A DNA stretch of 64,000 nt from Labilithrix sp. (GTDB lineage: Bacteria > Myxococcota_A > Polyangia > Polyangiales > Polyangiaceae), in NCBI GenBank assembly GCA_019637175.1, contig JAHBWD010000025.1, positions 52,438-116,437 on the forward strand, in the 5' to 3' direction. A program made the position numbers and the translations under genes. The notes below the pieces were generated by a model that did not search any database, was not told the DNA's origin, and was given only the letters and a program-made list of their open reading frames with translations. Below are positions 18,765 to 27,203 of the stretch, piece after piece (position 1 is the first letter of the stretch; each line of letters starts with the position of its first letter).

Positions 18765-19586
18765 ATGGACAGCACGCCGCCCGAAGCGCAGGAGAGGCCG
18801 CTCTCGTTCCTCGCGGCCGCCTTCTGGACGCTCATCGTCGGCATCCTCTATTACGCGACGGTCGTCGTCGTCGATGCGGCGCGCCCCGGGGCGCTCACCG
18901 ACGTCGTGAGCCGCACGACGTGCACCGTCCTCGTCTACTCGATCTGCTTCTTCGCGCTCCTTCGCGTGCACGAGCCGGAGGCCTCGATCCGCCAGGTGCT
19001 CGCGCTCCGCCGGCCGCCCGTCGCGCTCCTCCTGCTCGGCGCCGCCGTCGGCGCGGGGATGGCGCCGGGGGCGATGTGGCTCAACGCGACCTTCCTCGCG
19101 CGCTTTCCTCCGCCGGCCTCCGAAGTCGAGGCGGTCGCGACGCTGCTCGCGGCGCCGACGCTCGCGAAGAAGATCGCCCTCGTCGTCACGCTCGTCATCG
19201 TCGCGCCGGCCTGCGACGAGCTGTTCTTCCGCGGCGCGCTCTTCACGCCGCTCAAGCGGGGCCGCCGCGCCGAGTCGGTGATCCTCGCGACGGCGGCCTA
19301 CGACACGCTGCTCGGCGCGAGCCCCCACGAGATCGGATCGATGCTCGCGGTCTCGCTCGCCTTCGCGTGGCTCCGCGCGGTGAGCGGCAGCGTGTTTCCC
19401 TCGCTCGTGGCGCGGACGGCTTTCTTCGCGGTGCAGGTCGTGCCGCTCGTCATCGACCGGGAGCCGAAGTACACGCACGCGGTCGCCCTCGGCGGCGCGG
19501 CGCTCGCGATGCTCTCGCTCGCCGCGGCCTCCGCGATCGGCAAGCGCAGCGCGCGCGTGCTCGAGGCGCGCCTGCAAGACGGCTGA
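18765..19586 (+). CDS. CPBP/CAAX-protease-like membrane protein
   Basis: This 273-residue multi-pass membrane protein has about seven hydrophobic segments. The segment 'APACDELFFRGALFTPLKRG' matches motif 1 of the CPBP (Abi) intramembrane protease family, with Asp-Glu in place of the usual Glu-Glu, and 'LLGASPHEIGS' supplies a His like that of motif 2. The last motif, normally His-x3-Asn/Asp, is not evident: the equivalent helix reads 'FPSLVARTAFFAVQ'. The protein may therefore be a divergent or inactive member. It begins one base after the nadB stop, so it is probably cotranscribed with nadB. Substrate unknown. Confidence 0.75.
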   Translation: MDSTPPEAQERPLSFLAAAFWTLIVGILYYATVVVVDAARPGALTDVVSRTTCTVLVYSICFFALLRVHEPEASIRQVLALRRPPVALLLLGAAVGAGMAPGAMWLNATFLARFPPPASEVEAVATLLAAPTLAKKIALVVTLVIVAPACDELFFRGALFTPLKRGRRAESVILATAAYDTLLGASPHEIGSMLAVSLAFAWLRAVSGSVFPSLVARTAFFAVQVVPLVIDREPKYTHAVALGGAALAMLSLAAASAIGKRSARVLEARLQDG

Positions 19587-19602
19587 GCGCGCGTGTTCGA
19601 GC

Positions 19603-19636
19603 GTGTTCGTTCGCCTCGCCTGAGGCAAAGGAACAC
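19603..19636. terminator. Hairpin downstream of the CPBP gene
   Basis: Two 15-base arms (19603-19617 and 19622-19636) are complementary at 13 of 15 positions, with a 4-base loop. The hairpin begins 16 bases after the CPBP stop codon. There is no T-run on either side, so it is terminator-like rather than a classical intrinsic terminator. Confidence 0.45.
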
Positions 19637-19753
19637 GAGCGGAGCGACGTGAGGCGGCACTTGCGACGCTCTGCGCGATCTCGCGGGGAGCTCGAGCGGG
19701 CACCACGCTTGCACACGGGCCGAGCTGAGTCAGCCCCCAACAAGGAGCCGAGG

Positions 19754-20497
19754 ATGCGCACTCTCGTCATGACCGGTCTCGTGGTCGCAGCGTTCGCGAC
19801 GTTCATCGCATGCGGAGGGCCGAGCGAGCCTCCGCGGGAGCCCAGCGCGGAGACGGCTGCTGCTCACAACGAAATGGCGGAGAAGCCGCCGACGACCCCG
19901 CAGCATCCCCCCATGGCCGCGACGCCGCCGGCGCAGGAGACGGGCATGGAGCCCGACACCTCCGCGCTGCCGGCGCCGAAGGTGTTGAGCGACGCCGAGA
20001 TCGTCGCCGTGACGCAGGTCGCGAACAAGGGCGAGATCGATCTCGGCGAGCTCGCGAAGAAGAACGCCTCGAGCCCGGAGGTGAAGACGTTCGCCGTGAT
20101 GCTCGTCACGCAGCACCGCGACGCGGAGAACAAGGGCAAGGCGATCTCCGACAAGGCCAAGATCGCGCCGGCCGAGAACGAGACGTCGACGCAGCTCAAG
20201 AGCGAGCTCGAGACGACCTCGTCGAGCCTCAAGAACCAGAAGGGCAAGGAGTTCGACAAGGCCTACATCGACTCGCAGGTGAAGGCCCACCGCGACGTCA
20301 TCGACACGATCGACAAGAAGCTCCTGCCTGCGGCGCAGAACCCGGAGCTCAAGTCGCACCTGATGGAGGTGCGACGTCACTTCGCCTCGCACCTCGCGAA
20401 GGCGGAAGATCTCCAGCAGAAGCTCCAAGCGGCGCCCGCGCAGCACGCGCCCAAGCCTGCGCCGGCGAAGCCGGAGAAGAAGGCGCCGAAGAAGTGA
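19754..20497 (+). CDS. DUF4142-type exported protein
   Basis: This 247-residue protein has a signal peptide ending in 'FIACGG' (Cys20, lipobox-like), a Pro/Ala-rich linker to about residue 75, and a mostly helical domain that matches the DUF4142 pattern: 'SDAEIVAVTQVANKGEIDLG', 'KNASSPEVKTFAVMLVTQHR', 'AYIDSQVKAHRDVIDTIDKK' and a final 'HFASHLAKAEDLQQKL'. The fold is a ferritin-like four-helix bundle in the family. The C-terminal tail is Lys/Pro/Ala-rich. AAGGAG at 19742-19747 is a strong ribosome site. The family occurs widely in soil bacteria; its function is not established. Confidence 0.85.
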   Translation: MRTLVMTGLVVAAFATFIACGGPSEPPREPSAETAAAHNEMAEKPPTTPQHPPMAATPPAQETGMEPDTSALPAPKVLSDAEIVAVTQVANKGEIDLGELAKKNASSPEVKTFAVMLVTQHRDAENKGKAISDKAKIAPAENETSTQLKSELETTSSSLKNQKGKEFDKAYIDSQVKAHRDVIDTIDKKLLPAAQNPELKSHLMEVRRHFASHLAKAEDLQQKLQAAPAQHAPKPAPAKPEKKAPKK

Positions 20498-20506
20498 GCC
20501 CGTGAG

Positions 20507-22588
20507 TCAGCTCGTGTAGAGCGGCTCGATCAGCGCGAAGCGAACGACGGGGCTGAGCCGGTAACGCGTCTTGCCGTGCTCGCCCGCGTCGCGCACGCGC
20601 TCGATCGCCGAAGGATCGCCGAGCAGATCGCGGACGCGGGAGATGAGCACGCGCACGCGGTGCTCGGCGTCGGCCGACTCCGGGCCGGGCCCGCCGGCGG
20701 CGCGCAGGATCTCTTCGGCCGAGAGGCCCTCGCGCGCCCGCCGCAGGAGCTGCACGACGAGCGGCTCGAGGGCGCGGCGCCGCTCGAGCGAGACCTCGCG
20801 GCCGGCGACGCGGAGCTGGTGGGTGATCGTGTCGACGACGAGATCGGTGCCCTCGACCGCCGTGTTGAGCTCCGACGACCGCACGCGCGTCACGCCCTGG
20901 GGTGTCGTCACGTAGATGAGCGTCTCGCCCTCGGGGAGCATGTCGAACTCCGAGGAGTCGTCGGCGCCCACCGCCGGGAGGCTCGGGAACGACCCGCGCG
21001 ACGGCGGCGGGATGCTGGGGAACGACGCGCGCGAGGGCGGCGGCATGCTCGGGCTCCGCGACGGAGGCGGCATGCTCGGCGGCGCGTTGCCCGTCGTCAG
21101 GATCGCGATCATCTTCTCGGCGTAGCGCACGACGCGGCTGTCGCCGCTCTTCAGCGCCATCTGCCAGAGGTTCGCGCTCGGCTGCCGATCGGGCAGCACC
21201 CATCCGTGGCGGTCGCCGGAGAGGGCGGCGCGCTCGACCGCGACGCGCGTCGTCTCGGCGTCGCCCATGGCGAGCGCGCAGCGCGCGATGACGAGGTTCA
21301 GCGACCCCGTCACGAACGCGTCGGGCAGGCGCTCGGCGTGCGGGAGCGAGGCTTCGAGCGCCTCGGCGTGCGAGCCGCACGCCTCGAGCGTGCGCGCGCG
21401 CGTCGCCACGAGATCCTGCTCGTCGATCGCGTCGACCTGGAAGAGGTCGGCGCGGAGCTTGTCGGTCTTCGCGAGCCACTGCTTGGCGGCCTGCGCGCGA
21501 CCGAGCATCGCGAGCGCGAGCGTGCGATGCCCCGCGAGCTGGTAGCGGAGCGTCGGCTGCTCGAGGTCGCCGAGCGCGGCGTGGGCGTCGTCGAGCGCCT
21601 GGAGCGCGGCCACCGGACGATCGGCGGCGATCTCGACGATCGCGAGCACGTCGTACGCGTCGGCGTGACGCCAGCCCGCCGCGATCTCCGCGGCGATCTG
21701 ACAGGCGGTCGCGGCGTTGACGCGCGCGTCGTCGAACTGACCGATCGATCCGAGCGCGATGGCGAGGTTGCCGTGCGCGCGCATCGCCGCGAGCCCGCGC
21801 GCGGCCGACCGCTGGAGCGCCGTCGAGTAGTGCTTCGCCGCGGTGCGCGGATCGGCGAGGCGCATCGCGAGGTGACCGAGCGACATCGACACGGCGACGC
21901 GCCACGCGCCGTCTTCGAGGCGCTCGGCGACGTGCTCGGCGAGGCGGAGCGCGGCCTGCGCCTGCTGGACGCGGTTGAGGCGCAGCTCGAGCTGCGCGCT
22001 CGTGAGGTGCATGTCGAGCTGCTCGCGGAGCCCCGCGCCGCGGGGCGCGACCGTGAGCGCGCGCGACGCCTGGCGGAGCTCGGCCTCGGCGTGATCGGCG
22101 CGGCCGTCGATCGTGCAGAGGATCGCGCGCTCGATCGCGAGGCGCGCGGTGTCGAGCGGGTTCCACGACGACGGCGAGCTCGGCAGTGAAGCGGCGAGCT
22201 CACGCGCGCGATCGACGCGGCCCGTCTCGCGATACGCGCGCAAGAGGCGCACGGCGAGCGCGGGATCGAGCCGCGATCGCCCCGTGAGCATCTGCTCGGT
22301 CCACGCGACGAGGAACTGCGCTTCGTCGGCGGCCGCGAGGCGGTCGAGGAGCTGGGTGACCGCGTGCATCGGCACCGAGTCGGTGCCTGGCGGCGACGAG
22401 AGACGCGCGTCGCCCATGGACGACGGCGGAACGCTCGTACGCTGCGAGGGCGGCGGCGCGCCCGGCCGAACCGACGGAGGCGGCACGCTCGCGCGCTGCG
22501 AAGGCGGCGGTTGCGTCCTCGTCGACGTCGGCACGGGCGGTGCGCCGGCGGGCGGGGGGATTGTGGGGAGAAAGGCGCGGCGCGCCAT
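20507..22588 (-). CDS. TPR-rich protein with C-terminal winged-helix DNA-binding domain
   Basis: The product has 693 residues. Residues 1-60 are Pro/Ser-rich with repeated 'PPPSQR' motifs. Residues about 70-470 form helical TPR-like repeats ('AELRQASRALTVAPRGAGL', 'RTAAKHYSTALQRSAARG'). A second Pro/Ser-rich stretch at about 495-530 is made of near-identical 'SMPPPSR' units encoded by a DNA tandem repeat. Residues about 575-690 look like an OmpR/PhoB-type winged helix: 'LVVDTITHQLRVAGREVSLE', 'VQLLRRAREGLSAEEILRAA', 'HRVRVLISRVRDLLG', ending in the wing 'GKTRYRLSP'. This order, scaffold first and DNA-binding domain last without a receiver, suggests a one-component regulator. It diverges from the dehydrogenase operon at 22721 across 132 bases, making that operon a candidate target. 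Confidence 0.85.
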   Translation of the reverse strand: MARRAFLPTIPPPAGAPPVPTSTRTQPPPSQRASVPPPSVRPGAPPPSQRTSVPPSSMGDARLSSPPGTDSVPMHAVTQLLDRLAAADEAQFLVAWTEQMLTGRSRLDPALAVRLLRAYRETGRVDRARELAASLPSSPSSWNPLDTARLAIERAILCTIDGRADHAEAELRQASRALTVAPRGAGLREQLDMHLTSAQLELRLNRVQQAQAALRLAEHVAERLEDGAWRVAVSMSLGHLAMRLADPRTAAKHYSTALQRSAARGLAAMRAHGNLAIALGSIGQFDDARVNAATACQIAAEIAAGWRHADAYDVLAIVEIAADRPVAALQALDDAHAALGDLEQPTLRYQLAGHRTLALAMLGRAQAAKQWLAKTDKLRADLFQVDAIDEQDLVATRARTLEACGSHAEALEASLPHAERLPDAFVTGSLNLVIARCALAMGDAETTRVAVERAALSGDRHGWVLPDRQPSANLWQMALKSGDSRVVRYAEKMIAILTTGNAPPSMPPPSRSPSMPPPSRASFPSIPPPSRGSFPSLPAVGADDSSEFDMLPEGETLIYVTTPQGVTRVRSSELNTAVEGTDLVVDTITHQLRVAGREVSLERRRALEPLVVQLLRRAREGLSAEEILRAAGGPGPESADAEHRVRVLISRVRDLLGDPSAIERVRDAGEHGKTRYRLSPVVRFALIEPLYTS
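20981..21073 (-). repeat. Coding minisatellite for Pro/Ser-rich linker
   Basis: Two 33-base units (20981-21013 and 21014-21046) differ at a few positions and are followed by a 27-base shorter copy (21047-21073) and a partial one. They encode repeated PxPPPSR peptides in the regulator above. Such tandem units can change copy number by slippage. Confidence 0.8.
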
Positions 22589-22720
22589 GCGAGGATCATA
22601 CCTTGATCGACCGGGCTCGCACCAGTCCTCGTGACTCCATCCCTTTCGTATCTTTCTCGCTCTTTCTCCTTCACTCCGCCCTCTTGCCGCCCGCGCCTTT
22701 CTTGTAAGGTGCGCCCCGAG

Positions 22721-23776
22721 ATGGAGCCCGCCCTCTCCGAAGAGACGTCGCCGCTCGATCGCGGCATCGAACCGGCGCTGCGCGAGGTCGCGACGAACCT
22801 CTACCGGCACATGGTCCGCCTGCGGCTCGTGTCCGCGCGCATGGTGCAACTCCAGCGCGCCGAGAAGATCGCCTTCCACGCCGCCTGCCTCGGCGAAGAG
22901 GCGGTGATCGCGGCGGCGGCCCTCGCCGCGCGGCCGGGCGACTGGATTTTCCCCGGCGTTCGCGAGTGGGGGAGCGCCCTCGTGCGCGGCATGCCGATCG
23001 CGACGTACGTCCATCACGCGTTCGGCAGCGGCGAAGATCCGGCGAAGGGCCACGCGGCCCCCGATCACCCGCCCGCTCGCCGCTTCGCCGTCGCGCCCGC
23101 GAGCGGCATCCTCGGCGCCCACGTGCCGCAGGCGGTCGGCGCGGCGTGGGCGGCGAAGATCCGCAAGGAAGACGTCGCGACGGTCGCGCTCTTCGGCGAC
23201 GCCGTCGCGAGCGGCGGCGACTTCCACAACGCGCTCAACTTCGCCGGCGTCTTCAAGGCGCCGTGCGTGTTCGTGTGCCGCAACCACGCCGGCGATCGAA
23301 ATGCGTTCGGGACCGCCGACACGCGCGCCGTCGCCTACGGCGTCGCGAGCGCGAAGGTCGACGGCTCGGACGCGATCGCCGTGTTCGGCCTCGTGCAGGC
23401 CGCGATCGCCCGCGCGGCGGCGGGCAAGGGCGCGACGCTCATCGAGGCGATCACCCGGCCGCTCCCGCTCACGGGCGCCGCGAGCCTCGACGGCGCCTCT
23501 CCTGGCGCCACGGGTACGTGGGGCCCCGAGCTGCTCGGCGAGGGCGCCTCCGATCCCGTCGCGCGCCTTCGCCGCGCGCTCGATCGCGAGAAGCTCCTCG
23601 ACGTCGAGGGCGCGGAGGCGATCGCGCGCGAAGCCCGCGCAGAGATCGACGCCGCCGTCGCCGCCGCCGAGCGCGCGGCGCCGCTCGCGACCGGCAGCAT
23701 CTTCGAGCACGTCTACGCCGAGGTGCCTCCGCACCTGCGCGCGCAGAAGGAGGAGGCCTCGCAATGGCGCAGATGA
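22721..23776 (+). CDS. 2-oxoacid dehydrogenase E1 alpha-like subunit with altered cofactor site
   Basis: This 351-residue protein is related to the alpha chains of branched-chain/pyruvate dehydrogenase E1. Recognisable blocks are 'RLRLVSARMVQLQRAEKIAF', 'GEEAVIAAAALAARPGDWIF', 'REWGSALVRGMPIATYVHHA', 'GILGAHVPQAVGAAWAAKI' and 'FHNALNFAGVFKAPCVFVC'. The thiamine-diphosphate motif is altered: GDG is GDA (about residue 166) and the usual NN, whose second Asn binds the metal, is NH. The conserved loop with His-Ser-x-Ser/Thr-Asp-Asp-Pro is missing, replaced by 'TRPLPLTGAASLDGASPGA'. The start at 22721 was preferred over an upstream in-frame ATG (22631) that adds unrelated residues. The last 13 bases overlap the E1 beta gene. 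Catalytic competence is doubtful. Confidence 0.85.
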   Translation: MEPALSEETSPLDRGIEPALREVATNLYRHMVRLRLVSARMVQLQRAEKIAFHAACLGEEAVIAAAALAARPGDWIFPGVREWGSALVRGMPIATYVHHAFGSGEDPAKGHAAPDHPPARRFAVAPASGILGAHVPQAVGAAWAAKIRKEDVATVALFGDAVASGGDFHNALNFAGVFKAPCVFVCRNHAGDRNAFGTADTRAVAYGVASAKVDGSDAIAVFGLVQAAIARAAAGKGATLIEAITRPLPLTGAASLDGASPGATGTWGPELLGEGASDPVARLRRALDREKLLDVEGAEAIAREARAEIDAAVAAAERAAPLATGSIFEHVYAEVPPHLRAQKEEASQWRR

Positions 23777-24750
23777 ACCTCGTCGGGGCGATCAACGACG
23801 CGCTCCGCGTCGAGATGAAGCGCGACGAACGCGTCGTCGTCATGGGCGAAGACGTCGGGCGCGTCGGCGGCGTCTTCCGCGTCACCCAGGGCCTCTGGGA
23901 AGAGTTCGGCGACGACCGCGTCATCGACACGCCGCTCTCCGAGGGCGGCATCCTCGGCACCGCGATCGGCATGGCCCTCTACGGCCTCGTGCCCGTCCCC
24001 GAGATCCAGTTCGCCGACTTCATCTTCCCCGGCTACGACCAGATCGTCAGCGAGCTCGCGAAGATGCGATGGCGCTCCGGCGGCGAGTACGCGGCGAAGA
24101 TGGTCGTGCGCACGCCGGTCGGCGGCGGCATCCGCGGCGGCCTCTATCACTCGCAGTCGCCCGAGTCGCTCTTCATCCACGTCGCCGGGCTCAAGGTCGT
24201 GTGCCCGTCGAACCCGCACGACGCCAAGGGCCTCTTGCTCGCCGCGATCCGCGATCCGGATCCGGTGCTCTTCTTCGAGCCGAAGCGCATCTACCGCGCG
24301 GCCAAGGGCGAGGTGCCCGAGGGCGACTACACCGTCGATCTCTCGAAGGCGAAGGTCGTGCGCGAGGCGAAGAAGCGCGACGGCGCGGTCACGGTCCTCG
24401 CGTGGGGCGCGATGCTCTACGAGGCGATCGCCGCGGCCGACAAGGCGCTCGAGCAGGGCGTCGAGTGCGAGATCGTCGACCTTCGCACGCTCTGGCCGCT
24501 CGACGTCGACACGATCGTCGAGAGCGTCAAGAAGACGGGTCGCGCCGTGATCGTGCACGAGGCGCCCAAGACGTGCGGCTTCGGCGCCGAGCTCGTCGCG
24601 CTGCTGAACGAAAAGTGCTTCGTGCACCTCGAGGCGCCCCCGGTGCGCGTCACGGGGTTCGACACGCCGTTCCCTTACACCCTCGAGATGGACTATCTGC
24701 CGCTCGCTCACCGGATCCTCCCGGCGCTCGTCGAGACGGCTCGTTTCTGA
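23764..24750 (+). CDS. 2-oxoacid dehydrogenase E1 beta subunit
   Basis: This 328-residue transketolase-type beta chain pairs with E1 alpha to decarboxylate 2-oxoacids. Canonical motifs are 'MNLVGAINDALRVEMKRDER', 'VVVMGEDVGRVGGVFRVTQG', 'DRVIDTPLSEGGILGTAIGM' (with the cofactor-activating Glu), 'PEIQFADFIFPGYDQIVSEL' and 'RTPVGGGIRGGLYHSQSPES'. The C-terminal transketolase domain has 'ECEIVDLRTLWPLDVDTI' and 'VIVHEAPKTCGFGAEL'. These match branched-chain E1 beta better than pyruvate E1 beta ('GGLYHSQS', 'RTLWPLD'). Unlike the alpha chain it looks fully intact. It overlaps E1 alpha by 13 bases and is followed 12 bases later by the E2 gene. Confidence 0.95.
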   Translation: MAQMNLVGAINDALRVEMKRDERVVVMGEDVGRVGGVFRVTQGLWEEFGDDRVIDTPLSEGGILGTAIGMALYGLVPVPEIQFADFIFPGYDQIVSELAKMRWRSGGEYAAKMVVRTPVGGGIRGGLYHSQSPESLFIHVAGLKVVCPSNPHDAKGLLLAAIRDPDPVLFFEPKRIYRAAKGEVPEGDYTVDLSKAKVVREAKKRDGAVTVLAWGAMLYEAIAAADKALEQGVECEIVDLRTLWPLDVDTIVESVKKTGRAVIVHEAPKTCGFGAELVALLNEKCFVHLEAPPVRVTGFDTPFPYTLEMDYLPLAHRILPALVETARF

Positions 24751-24762
24751 AAGGTACGGAAG

Positions 24763-26097
24763 ATGGCGCGCTGGGAATTCAAGCTGCCCGACATCGGCGA
24801 AGGCGTCACCGAAGGCGAGATCGTGAGCTGGCTCATCAAGGCCGGCGATCAGGTCAAGGAAGACCAGCCGATGGTCGAGGTGATGACCGACAAGGCCACC
24901 GTCACGATCACGTCGCCGCGCGCCGGGCGCGTCCTCGAGACGCACGGATCCCCGGGCACGGTCGTCGCGGTGCACGGCGTCCTCGTCGTCTTCGAGCTCG
25001 ACGGCGGCGCCGACGCCCCCGCGCCGAAGGCCCACGCGAACGGCAACGGCCACGCAGGCGCGCGGAGCGAGCCGGCCGCGACCGCGGTGGGCGACATCAA
25101 GGAGAGCCTCCCGGGCATGAGCGCGCCGCCGCGCGCGTCGGGCGGCGCCGCGGCGGGCCTCCAGAGCGGCTACTTCAACGAGAAGCCGCTCGCGACGCCG
25201 GCGACGCGCAAGCTCGCGCGCGACATGAACGTCGATCTGAGGAGCGTTCCGCCGACGGGCCCGCAGGGAAGGGTCACGAAGGTCGACGTCGAGTCGTTCT
25301 CGAAGGCGCCCGCGGCGCGTCCAGGCGCGCCCGAGCGCGCGCCTAGCGCTTCGCCCGTCGCCGCGCGCGAGGCCGTGAAGATCGCCCCCGGCGCCGCCGA
25401 GGAGCGCGTTCCTTTCGCCGGGATGCGGAGGAAGATCGCGCAGAAGATGGCGCAGTCGGTCCACACGGCGGCGCACTTCACGTTCGTCGAGGAGTGCGAC
25501 GTGACGGCGCTCAAGGCGCTCCGCGCGCGCCTCCGGCCCGCCGCCGAGGCGCAAGGCGTCAAGCTCTCGTTCTTGCCCTTCATCGTGAAGGCGGTCGTCG
25601 CGTCGCTGAAGAAGCACGCCGTCCTCAACAGCGCGCTCGACGAGTCGACCAACGAGCTCGTCTATCGCAAGTACTACAACATCGGCATCGCGGCCTCGAC
25701 CGACGCGGGGCTCATCGTCCCCGTGATCAAAGACGCCGATCGACGAAGCCTGCTCGACGTCGCGCGCGAGATCGAGCGCGTCGCGACCGACGCGAAGAAC
25801 GGCAAGTCGAAGATGGATGACCTCCAGGGCTCGACGTTCACCATCACGTCGCTCGGCGCCGAAGGCGGGCTCTTCGCCACGCCGATCCTGAACTTCCCCG
25901 AGGTCGGGATCCTGGGCGTTCATCAGATGAAGCAGAAGCCGGTCGTGAAGAACGGCCAGATCGTCATCGGCGACGTCATGCTCCTCTCGCTGTCGTTCGA
26001 CCACCGGATCGTCGACGGCCACGTGGGCGCCGCGTTCGCCTACGAGGTCATCCGCTACCTCGAAGATCCCGACCGCCTCTTCCTCGAAATGGCCTGA
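24763..26097 (+). CDS. Dihydrolipoamide acyltransferase (E2)
   Basis: The 444-residue E2 forms the core of a 2-oxoacid dehydrogenase complex and moves the acyl group from lipoyl-lysine to CoA. Domains in order: a single lipoyl domain (residues 1-80, lipoylation site Lys44 in 'VMTDKATV'), an Ala/Gly linker, a peripheral-subunit-binding domain (about 140-175, 'ATPATRKLARDMNVDLRSV'), a second linker, and the catalytic domain (about 210-444) with 'VPFAGMRRKIAQKM' and the active site 'FDHRIVDGH' (His414, Asp418). Together with the two genes upstream it makes an E1alpha-E1beta-E2 operon. No E3 (lipoamide dehydrogenase) is nearby, so E3 must be supplied from elsewhere. Substrate is probably branched-chain oxoacids, by resemblance only. 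Confidence 0.95.
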   Translation: MARWEFKLPDIGEGVTEGEIVSWLIKAGDQVKEDQPMVEVMTDKATVTITSPRAGRVLETHGSPGTVVAVHGVLVVFELDGGADAPAPKAHANGNGHAGARSEPAATAVGDIKESLPGMSAPPRASGGAAAGLQSGYFNEKPLATPATRKLARDMNVDLRSVPPTGPQGRVTKVDVESFSKAPAARPGAPERAPSASPVAAREAVKIAPGAAEERVPFAGMRRKIAQKMAQSVHTAAHFTFVEECDVTALKALRARLRPAAEAQGVKLSFLPFIVKAVVASLKKHAVLNSALDESTNELVYRKYYNIGIAASTDAGLIVPVIKDADRRSLLDVAREIERVATDAKNGKSKMDDLQGSTFTITSLGAEGGLFATPILNFPEVGILGVHQMKQKPVVKNGQIVIGDVMLLSLSFDHRIVDGHVGAAFAYEVIRYLEDPDRLFLEMA

Positions 26098-26125
26098 TCC
26101 GCGCCGGCGCTGATACGATCCGGGC

Positions 26126-27121
26126 ATGAGGCGGCTTCGCAGCGGCGTCCTCGCGATCGGCGTGAGCCTCGTCGTCGTCCCTGCGCCTGCGCGCGCCGAC
26201 GAGCCGCCGTCGGCCGAGCGCCTCAAGTCTGCGGCCGAGGAGTTCGATCTCGGCAGGCGCGCCTTCCTCGCGAAGGACTTCGACGGCGCCGCGGTGCACT
26301 TCGAGAGCGCGTTCCGCGACGCGCCCCGCGCCGAGGCGCTGCGCCTCGCGATCCGCGCGCGCCGGGAGGCCAAGCAGCTCGCGCGCGCGGGGACACTCGC
26401 GGCGATCGCCGCCGATCGCTACCCGAACGATCCCGCGACCGCCCAGCTCGCGAAGGACACGCTCGCCGAGGCGCGAAGGGACCTCCACGAGTACGACGTC
26501 GACTGCGCGCCCGAGTGCGCCCTCGCCGCCGACGGGCGCGTCGTCTCTCAGGCCGACGCGCTCAAGCACCGCATCTTCCTCGATCCGGGCGCGCACGAGC
26601 TCGGCGTCAGCTTCCGCCAGGGATCGGTCGCGCGACGCGTCGAGGCGAAGAGGGGAGGCAAGGACGCCCTCTCGTTCGAGGCGCCTCCGCCGCCTCCGCC
26701 GGTGACCGAGCCGCCGGGCACGCCGCCCGCGCCGAAGGAGGCGGTCGAGCCCGCGCGATCGCCGAAGCCGCTCGGGCCGGTCGTCTTCTTCGCCGCCGCG
26801 GGCGTCACGGTCGCGCTCGGCGCGGCCACGATCGTGTCGGGCGTCGACGCGAAGAACAACCCCGGCGTCGACGCGGTCCGGACGCAGTGCGCCGGCAAAG
26901 ACGAGAGCTGCCCCGCGTATCAGGACGGCAAGGCCGCCGAGACACGCACCAACGTGCTCCTTGGTGCGACCCTCGGCGTTGCCGTCGTCACCGGCGTGAT
27001 GGGCCTGTTCTTCACGGAGTGGTCGAGCTCGACCAAGGCCGGCTCCACCGCGGGACGTGTGGGTTTCGGGGCGAGCCCGGTGCCCGGCGGCGCCGTCGGC
27101 GGCGTCAGCGGTCGCTTCTGA
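26126..27121 (+). CDS. Exported TPR/PEGA-like protein with two C-terminal membrane segments
   Basis: This 331-residue protein has a signal peptide (cut near 'ARADEPP'), a helical TPR-like region (about 30-115: 'EFDLGRRAFLAKDFDGAAVH'), a short PEGA-like beta domain (about 120-185, 'LDPGAHELGVSFRQGS'), a Pro-rich linker, and two hydrophobic helices near 220-240 and 275-295. Between the helices lies a hydrophilic segment with two cysteines ('RTQCAGKDESCPAY'). The gene at 53967-54905 has the same architecture, including the paired cysteines, so they are paralogues. It lies 28 bases after the E2 gene and 82 before a Ser/Thr kinase. Function unknown; it is probably an envelope protein. Confidence 0.75.
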   Translation: MRRLRSGVLAIGVSLVVVPAPARADEPPSAERLKSAAEEFDLGRRAFLAKDFDGAAVHFESAFRDAPRAEALRLAIRARREAKQLARAGTLAAIAADRYPNDPATAQLAKDTLAEARRDLHEYDVDCAPECALAADGRVVSQADALKHRIFLDPGAHELGVSFRQGSVARRVEAKRGGKDALSFEAPPPPPPVTEPPGTPPAPKEAVEPARSPKPLGPVVFFAAAGVTVALGAATIVSGVDAKNNPGVDAVRTQCAGKDESCPAYQDGKAAETRTNVLLGATLGVAVVTGVMGLFFTEWSSSTKAGSTAGRVGFGASPVPGGAVGGVSGRF

Positions 27122-27203
27122 CTGGATCGACGAAGAACCACCTTTCCGTAGTGATGTCGCGACGCGAGGCGATCGGTGGTTTAATGGATCGCGAGGGCGG
27201 GGA

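Noticed and set aside
22631..22720. Upstream start of the E1 alpha gene
   Set aside because: The added residues are Ser/Pro/Arg-rich and do not match the family. The conserved part begins after ATG 22721.
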